Shown here one piece after another: positions 9,104-16,723 of a stretch of 55,354 bases of DNA (position 1 is its first letter; each line of letters begins with the position of its first letter). The translations under genes and the position numbers were made by a program. The DNA comes from a virus. The notes beneath the pieces were generated by a model, which had not been told where the DNA came from, ran no database searches, and saw nothing but the letters and a program-made list of their open reading frames with translations. The stretch is from the IMG/VR virus record IMGVR_UViG_3300010153_000008, positions 1 through 55,354 of that record; one strand, written 5' to 3'.

Positions 9104-9423
9104 GCGTTGGCTAGGTCATTGACGATTCGTGCGTTGCGCTCAAACAGCCACTCTTGGTCGCCTTCCTCAAAGACCAGTTCACCGGATTCCGGGTCGTAAC
9201 AGGTCTGAGAGATGACATGCCACCACATGCCTTCGATCCGGTCAGGATCGTTGACGTTGGTGGAACCATCAGGGTTGGCAATCTCCGCGACAAACCGGGC
9301 GCGTGCCCGTGCGGTGATCGAACGAATCTCAACGGTGACACCCCACTCAGGGATCTCATAATCTTCGGTGCTGCTGTCGTCAGCAGCCTGAATCTTCTCG
9401 CTCAACTTGGACACGATGGTCAC
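8986..9423 (-). CDS. Tail assembly chaperone, G-like protein (145 aa)
   Basis: An acidic 145-residue protein between the tail-tube and tape measure genes, the standard place of lambda G/T-type chaperones that coat the tape measure before tube assembly. It contains VEIRSITARARARFVAEIANPDG, CYDPESGELVFEEGDQEWLFERNARIVNDLANACMAASGLS and an acidic Ser/Thr/Asp tail. The last 40 codons overlap the T-like frame. Unshifted translation ends at the TAG at 8986; a minority of ribosomes probably slip at 9052..9058 to make the longer form. Confidence 0.85.
   Translation of the reverse strand: MTIVSKLSEKIQAADDSSTEDYEIPEWGVTVEIRSITARARARFVAEIANPDGSTNVNDPDRIEGMWWHVISQTCYDPESGELVFEEGDQEWLFERNARIVNDLANACMAASGLSETAVDEAGKDSSASPTAVDDSTLSDASTSD
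9052..9058 (-). promoter_or_regulatory. Programmed -1 ribosomal frameshift site (GGGAAAA)
   Basis: On the minus strand the sequence reads GCG GGA AAA GAT in the frame of the upstream chaperone gene. The heptamer G GGA AAA is a perfect X XXY YYZ slippery site and resembles lambda GGGAAAG. Moving back one base gives GGG AAA AGA and enters the long T-like frame without a stop. No strong downstream stem-loop was confirmed by eye. Confidence 0.85.
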
Positions 9424-9445
9424 TCCTCTTGTTGTGGGTTATTGC

Positions 9446-9853
9446 TTAGAACGTGGTGCGGGTTACCCCACCTGTGCATTGCAGGTCGATGCTGTATGTC
9501 ACAACGTCGCCGACCGGGTTGCTGACGGAGTAGTTGGTGAGAATACATTCGCCCGTGTATTTGACGTAGCCGGAAGTGCTGCCCGCCGGGCCAAAGATGA
9601 ACGTCCGGGTCGCAGGCTCCGTGCCGATGATGTAACCGTCAATGGTTGCATCCCACAGGCCGCTCACCGAAATCGTCGCATCGCGAAGACCAACGATGTA
9701 CGACTTGGAGGTCGAACCGAAAGCCGTCGTTTCGGCTGTGTCGATCGTTTCGGGAAAGTCAACACTGGTGAGAGTGTCAGAAATGTCGCGGCTGGTACCA
9801 CCTGTGTCGTCAAGCGAGAAGTTGGTTGCCTTGCCGTGTACGAAGGTTGGCAT
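9446..9853 (-). CDS. Tail tube-like protein, short paralogue (135 aa)
   Basis: Starts with MPTFVHGKAT, almost identical to the start of the gene upstream at 9866..10633 (MPTFVHGKGT). Shared blocks include AE(T/V)T(A/S)FG(S/D)(T/S)SK(S/A)YI(V/L)GL(R/A)D and the Y(S/A)(V/I)SNPV(G/A)DV strand. It lacks the C-terminal 120 residues of the longer copy. The layout fits major tail (tube) proteins, so this is either the tube subunit itself or a variant subunit. Two consecutive tube paralogues of different length suggest that one forms the main tube and the other a decorated or terminal form (inference). Confidence 0.8.
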   Translation of the reverse strand: MPTFVHGKATNFSLDDTGGTSRDISDTLTSVDFPETIDTAETTAFGSTSKSYIVGLRDATISVSGLWDATIDGYIIGTEPATRTFIFGPAGSTSGYVKYTGECILTNYSVSNPVGDVVTYSIDLQCTGGVTRTTF

Positions 9854-9865
9854 TGTTTGGTCCTC

Positions 9866-10633
9866 CTAGAACCTAGCGAAACTCACCATGAAGGTGATTG
9901 AACCGGATGACCCGGCACTGGTAGCGGTCGCTCGGACGTACCGGTTCACGGTCCCCGAGCAAACCACCATCTCCGATGTCTTGGCTCCTGCCCCGACAGC
10001 GGTGAATGAGATGAGATCGGCAGCCGACCCAAAGTCAGAAGCCGAATCATGTTGAACTTTGATAGTTGTGACGCCCCCGCCGACGCTGTTGACGGGAACG
10101 TGGAGCAGCGCGGCCCCGCCTGCGGTAGAGGCTGCCGAGCCGTCCACACCGGTCAACGCACCAAGGGCGTTGTAGTCGATCGACGTAGCCGTGGTCAACT
10201 GAACGCCTGCGGTGATCCCGTAGGTCATCGTCCCCAGCGTTCCAGAGTTGCTGGTGCCTTGAAAGTCGGCGGTGACCGTCGATACGTCTGCGACCGGGTT
10301 AGAGATCGCGTAGTTGGTTTCGTGAGTTCTGGCGATCGTGGCCCGGTTGCCGATCGTCCCGCCAGCCTCAGCAATCGTGATATTCGGTGCGGTCGCTGAA
10401 CCGAGGATCGCTTGGAGTTCTTCATCAGAGCCGTCGGTGTCAGCGGTCCACATCCCGCTCATTGAAAGTGTGCCGTCGGCCAACCCCAAAATGTACGCCT
10501 TTGAGGAATCGCCAAACGAAGTCACCTCCGCTGTCTCGTTCGTGAGCGTCACATCAGCGGTGTTGAAGTACGGCGTCATCACGAACTCGTCCAGATAAAC
10601 GTCGGTGCCTTTCCCATGTACGAACGTGGGCAT
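9866..10633 (-). CDS. Major tail tube protein, long paralogue (255 aa)
   Basis: Residues 1-135 are homologous to the whole 9446..9853 product (start MPTFVHGKGT, then FGDSSKAYILGLADGTLSMSGMW). The extra C-terminal 120 residues include TAGGAALLHVPVNSVGGGVTTIKVQHDSASDFGSAADLI and VRATATSAGSSGSITFMVSFARF, a beta-sandwich-like module resembling the extra domains that decorate some siphophage tail tubes. Its position upstream of the chaperone and tape measure supports a tube role. It is separated from the short paralogue by only 12 bases that hold a GGAGGA ribosome site. Confidence 0.85.
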   Translation of the reverse strand: MPTFVHGKGTDVYLDEFVMTPYFNTADVTLTNETAEVTSFGDSSKAYILGLADGTLSMSGMWTADTDGSDEELQAILGSATAPNITIAEAGGTIGNRATIARTHETNYAISNPVADVSTVTADFQGTSNSGTLGTMTYGITAGVQLTTATSIDYNALGALTGVDGSAASTAGGAALLHVPVNSVGGGVTTIKVQHDSASDFGSAADLISFTAVGAGAKTSEMVVCSGTVNRYVRATATSAGSSGSITFMVSFARF

Positions 10634-10915
10634 TTACTTACCTCCCGATTTCTTGGGGGTGGGTTCTTTTTCGGCGGGTTCTTCCTCGTAAGCCTCGTTG
10701 ACATCCGGGGTATCCGGGTCGTCGGCTACGAAATGGCCGTTGTCATCGCGAGCGCGCTTCTTGAACGTGGATTCAAGTTCAAGGTACCCGGCACCGATAC
10801 GCCAGTCTTTCTTGCCAGCAGCGATGTCTACGACATCACCCGGCTCGTACCGTGTGCCAGCGACTTCGATGCCGCTGGTACCGGACTCGCCGCCGGTCAC
10901 AACATACTTGGGCAC
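10634..10915 (-). CDS. Small structural-region protein (93 aa)
   Basis: GTG 10915 was chosen because GGAGG lies six bases upstream and because the protein begins with PKYVVTGGESGTSGIEVAGTRYEPGDVVDIA, a compact beta-rich start. The second half is charged (KKRARDDNGHFVADDPDTPDVNEAYEEEPAEKEPTPKKSGGK). A longer reading to 10969 is possible but has no ribosome site. It lies between the tail terminator/Com block and the tail tube, so a tail or neck accessory role is likely; the family was not recognised. Confidence 0.75.
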   Translation of the reverse strand: MPKYVVTGGESGTSGIEVAGTRYEPGDVVDIAAGKKDWRIGAGYLELESTFKKRARDDNGHFVADDPDTPDVNEAYEEEPAEKEPTPKKSGGK

Positions 10916-11015
10916 GGTGCCTCCTCCGTAGGGGCGTGAACCGATGATCCCAAAAGGGCACCGGGCCACGTTCCGGCCACAAAGGGCACTTGTGTCGTTT
11001 GGTCGAACCCTAGCA

Positions 11016-11264
11016 CTACGCCCCCTGATCGCCTGTCATCTGACGGGCAGCGACAAGACGTTTAGCGGCAGCGTCGCTGAACGGTCGTTCGGTAGCCGCA
11101 GGAGGGGCCGACTCGTTGCGGCACTTGCAGCGAGAACACTTGATCGTCCACGGTGCCGTCACCCGTTCGGCCAGCAACCGTCCACAGTTCCCGCACCGGA
11201 CCTTGAGGCGCGTTACCCGCTTCGCTTCTGGTACGAACTGCTCGGCATAGGCGTCGTCGTTCAT
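11016..11264 (-). CDS. com: Com-like zinc-finger protein (82 aa)
   Basis: ATG 11264 gives 82 residues with KVRCGNCGRLLAERV followed by PWTIKCSRCKCRN. This C-x2-C...C-x2-C arrangement around GRLLAE and IKCxRCxxxN is that of the Mu Com family, whose zinc-binding members regulate translation of the mom DNA-modification gene by binding mRNA (known for Mu). Here it is embedded in the neck/tail operon between the tail terminator and a small structural protein, with no mom-like gene adjacent; a methyltransferase is encoded 20 kb away. The C-terminus is Ala/Arg-rich. The fold assignment is good, the target unknown. Confidence 0.7.
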   Translation of the reverse strand: MNDDAYAEQFVPEAKRVTRLKVRCGNCGRLLAERVTAPWTIKCSRCKCRNESAPPAATERPFSDAAAKRLVAARQMTGDQGA

Positions 11265-11271
11265 CAGGCAT

Positions 11272-11679
11272 CTACGAGATCGTCTTCTGGCAGGTGAAGT
11301 TGATGGAGAACACCGCCCGGTCCTGACTGTCCCGCATGATCGGGAACGGCGACTGGATCGCTTGGATGCGTTCATACCGGGTGGAGGACAGGTCTTCGTT
11401 CGTGACAAGGTTCATCTTGTCGAACACATCCTTTGCCAGAGCACGGCCCGTCGAATACGACGACGCCCGGATCAGGGTTTGGACGTTGGGTTGTTCAATG
11501 ACCGGAGCCGAGTTGTTCGACATGGTGTTGATCGGACCCTGACCGCCGGTTTCCTGAACGGAGACACAGGTGTCGGGGTCGTCGGGGAGGCGACCAAGGA
11601 ACAGGTTGGTGCCGAGCGTCAATGTTACGTTTGTGACATTTGCTGCGAGGTAGGTGCCGACCTCATCCAGCACGCTCAT
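11272..11679 (-). CDS. Tail terminator-like protein (135 aa)
   Basis: Placed fourth after the major capsid gene, after two connector-type proteins and the gp10-like neck protein. The sequence (LGTNLFLGRLPDDPDTCVSVQETGG ... VQTLIRASSYSTGRALAKDVFDKM ... IQSPFPIMRDSQDRAVFSINFTCQKT) follows the minor-capsid/tail-terminator pattern of actinophages, with a conserved PDTCVSV(Q)ETGG and a final beta strand. It would cap the tail tube and join it to the head (known role of the family). The start overlaps the upstream stop by four bases. Confidence 0.75.
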   Translation of the reverse strand: MSVLDEVGTYLAANVTNVTLTLGTNLFLGRLPDDPDTCVSVQETGGQGPINTMSNNSAPVIEQPNVQTLIRASSYSTGRALAKDVFDKMNLVTNEDLSSTRYERIQAIQSPFPIMRDSQDRAVFSINFTCQKTIS

Positions 11680-12119
11680 CGGAGGTCACCTTGGATCTCT
11701 CGCATGAGTCGCCGCTCCATGCCTTGGGCAGCCATGAAGAACGGGAACTCCAAGAACTTGCCTTGCCCGGACTTCTGGTAATACTTCTTCTCCACCGGGT
11801 TCCACGCCAACCCCCGGTTCGTTGGAACGCCCGCTGTTTCGTGGACCTCTTTCGCATACGGCGTGTCGGCGTCTCCGACTGTCACAGCCGTTTCGTACAC
11901 TCCCCCCACCGGGTTCGTCATGGGAGGAACCGTCGGTTCCTGCGCCACCGTGGACCTGAGGTAGCCGGTAGCGACCGGCACCAACCCGGTGACCGCTGTC
12001 TCCAACCGGTTGGCTTCCGTCCAGATCGCCCGCGCTGCCGTCTTCGGCAGGTTCTCAATGTCCTTGACCTTCTTGAAGAAGTCGCTCATGTCCAGATCGA
12101 ACGAAGCGTTCTTAGCCAC
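11676..12119 (-). CDS. HK97 gp10-like tail completion / neck protein (147 aa)
   Basis: The sequence has an N-terminal helical region (FFKKVKDIENLPKTAARAIWTEANRLETAVTGLVPVATGYLRSTV) and a central VHETAGVPTNRG; VPVATGYLRST is the signature of the HK97 gp10 / phage neck protein family. It connects the head-closure ring to the tail. It overlaps the neighbouring genes on both sides by a few bases, in the standard connector - stopper - gp10-like - terminator order. Confidence 0.82.
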   Translation of the reverse strand: MAKNASFDLDMSDFFKKVKDIENLPKTAARAIWTEANRLETAVTGLVPVATGYLRSTVAQEPTVPPMTNPVGGVYETAVTVGDADTPYAKEVHETAGVPTNRGLAWNPVEKKYYQKSGQGKFLEFPFFMAAQGMERRLMREIQGDLR

Positions 12120-12474
12120 GGGTGTTCCTTCCGCAGAACACGACGACGCACTGTTGGCCGAAGTTGTCGGTGCGGCGCTCCACCTTGATGATCGGGCGTA
12201 CCGCTGAGATCGGAGCGGGAAGGGTGATCTCGTCTTCCGGGTTGATGTTCAGCGAATCATCAGGGATGAACACCTTGTATTCGGCGATGCGTTCCTCGTT
12301 CTCGTTGCGGATCACATCATCGGACTTCTCCACATAGGCCGAATACGAAGTGGTGGCCCCCGTGAACGCCCGTTCGCCATAGTTGTTGAGCGACGAAGTA
12401 GTACGAATCGCCACCGTGTCTGGCGTCATGTCGTTCTTGATGTCGGTCATAAACTGGATACTGGAAGCGGTCAT
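12112..12474 (-). CDS. Head-closure/stopper-like protein (120 aa)
   Basis: ATG 12474 overlaps the upstream stop as TGATG and was preferred over the in-frame start 18 bases upstream. The protein is beta-rich (DTVAIRTTSSLNNYGERAF ... TSYSAYVEKSDDVIRNENEERIAEYKVFIPDDSLNINPEDEITLP ... IIKVERRTDNFGQQCVVVFCG) and matches the general pattern of head-closure proteins, with a KVFIPD strand and an EDEITL loop. Role inferred from gene order and fold pattern. Confidence 0.72.
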   Translation of the reverse strand: MTASSIQFMTDIKNDMTPDTVAIRTTSSLNNYGERAFTGATTSYSAYVEKSDDVIRNENEERIAEYKVFIPDDSLNINPEDEITLPAPISAVRPIIKVERRTDNFGQQCVVVFCGRNTRG

Positions 12475-12944
12475 CAGTCCGCACCCGGCCAAAACTGGAT
12501 CGTGCCAGTCGTAGTACCCCTGTCGTCAAACTGTCTCTGCCAGAACAACGGTTGCACCATGTCGGAGTTGCCACGGTCGATGTCCTTGTCAGAAATCGTC
12601 ATGCCACCAAGGTACGGGGTAGGGACCAACCCCTCCCGTGATGCCAGTTCCTTCAACTCGGTGGCTTGATCCCGGTAGCCCTTCGCCTTCTGGCTCATAT
12701 CGACCCGAAGATCACCGACCGCTTTGTCGGCCATGCGTGAGAACTTTGATGCGATCGTCAGACAGCACCGGTACGAAGCGTCGTACAAACCGGTTGTGGC
12801 CGTATCCGACCCTGTGACCTGATTGTTGACCCACGCGATCTCTTCGTCACTCACCAACTGGTCAGTCGTGTCGGTGTCGCCGATCAGAAATCGGATGGCG
12901 TCACGGGCGTTTGCTGACGGGTCACCGCTGTAAGTCCAAGTCAT
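12474..12944 (-). CDS. Head-tail connector/adaptor protein (156 aa)
   Basis: First neck gene after the major capsid gene. The start MTWTYSGDPSANARDAIRFLIGDTDTTDQLVSDEEI is characteristic of actinophage head-to-tail connector (gp6-like adaptor) proteins. The middle is helical (ASYRCCLTIASKFSRMADKAVGDLRVDMSQKAKGYRDQATELKEL) and the end binds partners through a loop with Pro/Gly. It would sit under the portal ring. A stem-loop lies between it and the capsid gene. Confidence 0.83.
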   Translation of the reverse strand: MTWTYSGDPSANARDAIRFLIGDTDTTDQLVSDEEIAWVNNQVTGSDTATTGLYDASYRCCLTIASKFSRMADKAVGDLRVDMSQKAKGYRDQATELKELASREGLVPTPYLGGMTISDKDIDRGNSDMVQPLFWQRQFDDRGTTTGTIQFWPGAD

Positions 12945-12963
12945 TTCGTGCCCCTAACTGGCT

Positions 12964-12999
12964 AAGGCCGGGAGCCGGTGTTAGCCGACCCCCGGCCTT
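12964..12999 (-). terminator. Stem-loop after major capsid gene (possible terminator/attenuator)
   Basis: Nine-base arms AAGGCCGGG (12964..12972) and CCCGGCCTT (12991..12999) are perfectly complementary with an 18-base loop, in the 84-base gap after the capsid gene. There is no U-run, so it may act as a partial terminator or 3' mRNA stabiliser that raises capsid yield relative to downstream neck genes (inference). Confidence 0.6.
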
Positions 13000-13028
13000 C
13001 TAGCCGTTCTTGCTCAACAGGTGAGGGT

Positions 13029-13976
13029 CTAGGCCACGCAGTTTGAGAAGAAGTAACCCAGAGGCGATGAGACGACCTTGAAGTCCCATGCGCTCTGAAT
13101 CTCAATGCGGTCGGCCCGCAGGTGATCCATGCGGAACCTGCTGACTGCGGTGCTCGTACCCAGACCGCCACCAACTCCGTTCCAAACGAAGTTGTACCCG
13201 GCGCTTGGGGTCATCAGACCTGCGCTCGGGGCGACGTAGGCAAGGAGGGCGTCCTTGTCACCGATCTGCGCGTAGGAGTCAGTTGCCCCCTCCGCAGCGG
13301 AATCGTAGACGCCTGCCATGACGAGGACACGATCGACACCAAGTACCTTGGCGATCAAGTCCGTGTTGATGGACTCTGCGCTGGTGTATTTGTACCTGTC
13401 CACGATGTCGCTGTGGTTACGCAGAATAGAGAAGACTGCGTAAGACACGATCAACGTGTTCGCGATGTAGCCGGTGTTCGTCAGGATCGTGTTGATCCCG
13501 GCCTGAACGTCTGCGATCGGAGTCGAACCCGAAGCACTCCAAAGAGTGCTAGGGGTGCTGTCCGTTCCCCAAACGCTGGTTGTGAACGCCGACGAGGCCC
13601 AATCCCGCTCCTGACGAATCAGCATTTGCTGAGACAGGAACCGGGTTGCATCCATGTCGGGGTTCAGTGGGCTGTCAGAGTTCTCACGAACCTGATCGCC
13701 GATGTCCTTGTGCAACGCGTAGACCGACGTTGAATAGGACGCCGTGCTCAGGCCGTATCCGCTACCCGCCGACTCCGTTCCATCGGCACGCCGCTGAACA
13801 GCGTCCCGCATGAAATCGGACTGGGTGTATTGGAAGTAGAGGTCTGACTGCTTGTTGACAGGTACCGTCGGAAAGGCGTTCGGTGCAACGAAGGCGTAAG
13901 CCTCCTGCATGTACGCAACCGACATATTGGTTAGCACGCTGTCAACGTGTACGTCATTTCTGGTTGGCTGTGGCAT
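13029..13976 (-). CDS. Major capsid protein (315 aa)
   Basis: A 315-residue protein after scaffold-like and decoration genes, in the canonical capsid position. It starts PTRNDVHVDSVLTNMSVAYMQEAYAFVAPNAFPTVPV and continues with YALHKDIGDQVRENSD, IRQERDWASSAFT, TLIVSYAVFSILRNHSDIVDRYKY and a C-terminal SRFRMDHLRADRIEIQSAWDFKVVSSPLGYFF. These segments fit an HK97-fold capsid subunit: N-arm, E-loop region, P-domain helix with RNHPDI-like loop, and final A-domain strand. No separate protease cleavage site was identified. A stem-loop follows the gene. Confidence 0.88.
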   Translation of the reverse strand: MPQPTRNDVHVDSVLTNMSVAYMQEAYAFVAPNAFPTVPVNKQSDLYFQYTQSDFMRDAVQRRADGTESAGSGYGLSTASYSTSVYALHKDIGDQVRENSDSPLNPDMDATRFLSQQMLIRQERDWASSAFTTSVWGTDSTPSTLWSASGSTPIADVQAGINTILTNTGYIANTLIVSYAVFSILRNHSDIVDRYKYTSAESINTDLIAKVLGVDRVLVMAGVYDSAAEGATDSYAQIGDKDALLAYVAPSAGLMTPSAGYNFVWNGVGGGLGTSTAVSRFRMDHLRADRIEIQSAWDFKVVSSPLGYFFSNCVA

Positions 13977-13989
13977 TGGTCAGTCCTTC

Positions 13990-14376
13990 CTACTTCGCAC
14001 GGCCGTTGGTGACGTTGAGAATCATCTCAGTCGTCTCGCCAGCAGAAGCAGCACCGAGACACTGACCCATCATGTAGACGGTCGTGTCGGTGCCGGGAGA
14101 GATTGCGTCAGCCTGAGCGTCAGCAGAAGTCCCGATGAAGTTACCGGCAGCGAGTGTGCCGTCGGCAACAACCTTGGAAACTCCCGAGACGGCGACAATC
14201 GCCGACTCCCCGCTCTCTGGGGCGTTCTGGAGGATGCCGATTGGAGCGTTCGTGATAGCCGTAGCCACGTTCACCGTGCTGGCCGAAGCCAGAACGACGA
14301 AGTGGTACTGCTTGGACGAAAGATCCGCGGCAGCCGTGAGAGTCCCTATGGTGACTAATCCGGTTTCGTAAGCCAT
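13990..14376 (-). CDS. Head decoration-like protein (128 aa)
   Basis: A 128-residue, small-residue-rich beta protein located just before the major capsid gene. The pattern YHFVVLASASTVNVATAITNAPIGILQNAPESGESAIVAVSGVSKVVADGTLAAGNFIGTSADAQAD is like DUF2190-type capsid decoration/stabilisation proteins (PIGILQNxPxxG(E/D)xAxV...GxxKVxAGGxIxxGxxV). It would bind the outside of the expanded capsid. Its ATG overlaps the end of the scaffold-like gene. Confidence 0.8.
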   Translation of the reverse strand: MAYETGLVTIGTLTAAADLSSKQYHFVVLASASTVNVATAITNAPIGILQNAPESGESAIVAVSGVSKVVADGTLAAGNFIGTSADAQADAISPGTDTTVYMMGQCLGAASAGETTEMILNVTNGRAK

Positions 14377-15125
14377 CAGGCGTTCCCCGTTTCAACTCGG
14401 TGCTGGTGGTACAGGCCGGGGTTAGCAACCGTGACACTCTGGAGGGCATCGGTGTACGACGTAAACTGACCGTCGCTTACCGCTGCCTTCGCCAACGAGT
14501 CGATCTGCTCCCAAGCCGAATCGGTGGCCGGTTCGCCATCCGTTCCAATCTGAGCCATTGTGATGTTCTCCGAAAGGAGAGCATTTGCCGCGTCAAGAAC
14601 CTTCTCAACGGCGGCAGCCTCGTTCGGGGAATCGTGACGCAACGACACCAGAGTCTTGGTGAACTCTTCGGTCATCTGCGGGAGATACGACCAACCGCTC
14701 ACACGGTCGGTGGCCTTCTCCACGGCCCTTTCATGCTGGAGTGCCTTCGCCAGAGACTCAGCATCGGTGGCCCGCTTGCGTAGATCGTCGATCTGCTTCG
14801 TGATCGCTTCGGGAACGGTGTCATCGACGGACGCCATTACAGGCTCCCGCTCAACAGCGTCCACGGAGGTTTCGCTCGCATCGACAGTCTCCGGCTCGGT
14901 GGCCTCGGATGCCTCATCAGTGGTTTCGGGCTGCTCCACGCTGGTCTCTTCGCTCACGGTTATTCCTCCCGTGTCGTCGGTTGAGTCAACATCTGACATT
15001 AGCGAATCTGCTTCGTCCAGAACTTCGTCAAGGCTCTTCATCAGAAGCCACCCCTCGTGGAGATGGGCCGGATGGTCAACACCCGACGCTTCGATGATTT
15101 CTAGGTCTGTCAGTTTTTTCGCCAT
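14376..15125 (-). CDS. Scaffold-like head assembly protein (249 aa)
   Basis: Very acidic (long Asp/Glu/Thr/Ser region, residues about 40-100) followed by a predicted coiled coil (ITKQIDDLRKRATDAESLAKALQHERAVEKATDRV) and a helical C-terminus. Composition and position between protease and capsid genes fit a scaffolding protein. The start contains LTDLEIIEASGVDHPAHLHEGWLLMKSL, a segment seen at the start of phage capsid-assembly/protease proteins (GVDxPAHxxEGWxxMK). ATG 15125 was chosen; GTG 15143 is in frame but lies inside the right arm of a stem-loop, and neither has a good ribosome site. Confidence 0.72.
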   Translation of the reverse strand: MAKKLTDLEIIEASGVDHPAHLHEGWLLMKSLDEVLDEADSLMSDVDSTDDTGGITVSEETSVEQPETTDEASEATEPETVDASETSVDAVEREPVMASVDDTVPEAITKQIDDLRKRATDAESLAKALQHERAVEKATDRVSGWSYLPQMTEEFTKTLVSLRHDSPNEAAAVEKVLDAANALLSENITMAQIGTDGEPATDSAWEQIDSLAKAAVSDGQFTSYTDALQSVTVANPGLYHQHRVETGNA

Positions 15126-15135
15126 AATGCAGAAA

Positions 15136-15160
15136 GGCCACACCCTTTTCAGATGTGGCC
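15136..15160 (-). promoter_or_regulatory. Stem-loop upstream of scaffold/capsid genes
   Basis: GGCCACA (15136..15142) and its complement TGTGGCC (15154..15160) form a seven-base stem. On the minus-strand RNA the 11-base loop contains the purine-rich AAAAGGG, the only ribosome-site-like sequence before the scaffold start, and the arm overlaps the alternative GTG 15143. A short TTTCT follows. It could be a translational switch, a processing site or a weak terminator. Confidence 0.5.
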
Positions 15161-15193
15161 CGTGGGCTTGCCTCTATTTTCCAGACCGTGGGT

Positions 15194-15409
15194 TCACGGC
15201 CTAGTCGGAACCATAGCACTTCCCTCTGGTGTAACAACGGTTACGACTTCTACCGGTTGAGGGCCACCGTTGAGCACGATGGTCGGGCGTTTGCGTACCG
15301 CACCCCGGTTGGCATACAACCGGACCTCAACCTGACCATCGAACGATGCGACAAGAGCCGCTATGCGAGCGAGTTGCTGCTCCCACGAGTCAATGACTGG
15401 ATGGCTCAC
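15194..15409 (-). CDS. Small protein between protease and scaffold (71 aa)
   Basis: GTG 15409 overlaps the stop of the XkdF-like gene as GTGA; upstream codons in the same frame are a shadow of that gene. The 71-residue product begins SHPVIDSWEQQLARIAALVASFDGQVEVRLYANRGAVRKRPTIVLNGG and ends VEVVTVVTPEGSAMVPTRP. It looks like a small alpha/beta protein. No family was recognised; its place in the head operon suggests a minor head or assembly role. Confidence 0.65.
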   Translation of the reverse strand: MSHPVIDSWEQQLARIAALVASFDGQVEVRLYANRGAVRKRPTIVLNGGPQPVEVVTVVTPEGSAMVPTRP

Positions 15410-16716
15410 ACCAAAGCCGGTTCGCCCAAGGCGGCTTCCATGCGTCGGGCGCTGCCACCGATCGAATACCCGCGGAGGTCGCCGTTCTGGACTAGATCCC
15501 ACGCCCACGGTTCCCAGATGACACCCATGAACGGGGTGTTGGCAGGGAAGTCGAACGCTCTGTCGTCTTCGCCGGGGAGGCTCATCGCTGCGGTGATCGG
15601 GAACGGCCAAGTCAGGAGTTCAACGAACTCTCCGGCTTTCGTATCGGAGTGCTGGAGGTAGATGGACCGGTCGTCCTTCTTCATCCACCCCCACAACGCT
15701 TGCTGCAATGTGTCGTCGTCAGTGAACTCACCGTGGGCGTCCAACACACCGGGGACGTAAACCGGGCCGAGGGTGTACCGCTTCGCGTCGGCCTTCTCCA
15801 CAACCATTGTCCCCGACTTGGAAATGCGGGTTTGGATCTCGGCACGAACGAACTGGCGCATCGCTTCGACGTTCGGCGTGTTGCCCATCATGTCAAAGCC
15901 GTTCATCCACTGGGTCAACTGGCTCAACGACGCACGGCTCACGCGCTGCAACGAGATTTCGGCGTCTCGGCGGTACTCGCGACGACGCTTGCCCTTGCCC
16001 TGCTCCACGTTGGCGTAGGTGCCGCCCGGCGTGAAGTTCAGTTCGTCGTCCACGACCTCCATGCCGAGCATGTCAAGCATGATCTCCTGCTTGGCGTGGA
16101 TGAGTTCCATCAACGGGCCAAGCAACGGTTCGCACTCTGGGCTGTCCAGCATCGTGCGGTACGCCATCAACAGGAGAGTCATGGCGTCCTGCTCGTAGCC
16201 GCCACCGCCGTGGTCCTTGTCCATGATGCGCTTCCCTACCTCGTCGGCTGGAGTGTGAGTCGTTGTGCGGCTGGCGAGCAAAACCCGCGGGGCATCGGAG
16301 CGTTCCATCTCTGGGTGCATGTCCAGCCACGCTCGGAGCACCTTCGCTTTCACCGCGGGAAGGTCCGCTGCCGGGATGCGGACACGCTGCCCCCGGTAGC
16401 CCTTCCCTAGAGCAGCGACAGCCAAACCGACTTGCCGTCGGGTGACCTTCATCTCTGGTGTCTGCCAGAGCCGCAACTTCCACGTTGACGGCTTCTCAGG
16501 ATCAGGGACGTAGGCGTAAGCCACGGCGGGGTATTCCTCACCGCTGTCCGTCTTGGTTGCCTTCTGCATGTCGGCCCCCTCTGATGCGTACAGCGCAGCG
16601 ATCTGACGGCGGGCCGCAGCGCGGGTCTTGTGGCAGCCCATCAACTGGTCGGTGCCGTCCTTGACGACGCCGAAGCCGGAACAATCGCTTCGGTTGGCAG
16701 CGACCGAGTAGGGCAT
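15406..16716 (-). CDS. XkdF-like prohead protease with N-terminal extension (436 aa)
   Basis: The C-terminal 150 residues match the putative phage serine protease XkdF family: KADAKRYTLGPVYVPGVLDAHGEFTDDDTLQQALWGW, a histidine in IYLQHSDTKAGEFVELLTWPFP, and WDLVQNGDLRGYSIGGSARRME at the end, where YSIGG resembles the serine-containing motif. The first 80 residues (DCSGFGVVKDGTDQLMGCHKTRAAARRQIAALYASE) are typical of actinophage head proteases. The middle contains charged helical segments. It lies upstream of scaffold and capsid genes. The start has no ribosome site, but TACGCT lies 7 bases before ATG 16716, so it may be leaderless. Confidence 0.82.
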   Translation of the reverse strand: MPYSVAANRSDCSGFGVVKDGTDQLMGCHKTRAAARRQIAALYASEGADMQKATKTDSGEEYPAVAYAYVPDPEKPSTWKLRLWQTPEMKVTRRQVGLAVAALGKGYRGQRVRIPAADLPAVKAKVLRAWLDMHPEMERSDAPRVLLASRTTTHTPADEVGKRIMDKDHGGGGYEQDAMTLLLMAYRTMLDSPECEPLLGPLMELIHAKQEIMLDMLGMEVVDDELNFTPGGTYANVEQGKGKRRREYRRDAEISLQRVSRASLSQLTQWMNGFDMMGNTPNVEAMRQFVRAEIQTRISKSGTMVVEKADAKRYTLGPVYVPGVLDAHGEFTDDDTLQQALWGWMKKDDRSIYLQHSDTKAGEFVELLTWPFPITAAMSLPGEDDRAFDFPANTPFMGVIWEPWAWDLVQNGDLRGYSIGGSARRMEAALGEPALV

Positions 16717-16723
16717 GGCCCGC

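Noticed and set aside
15649-16410. Plus-strand open frame of 253 codons opposite the XkdF-like protease
   Set aside because: His/Val/Arg-rich shadow without a start signal; the opposite strand has a recognisable protease.
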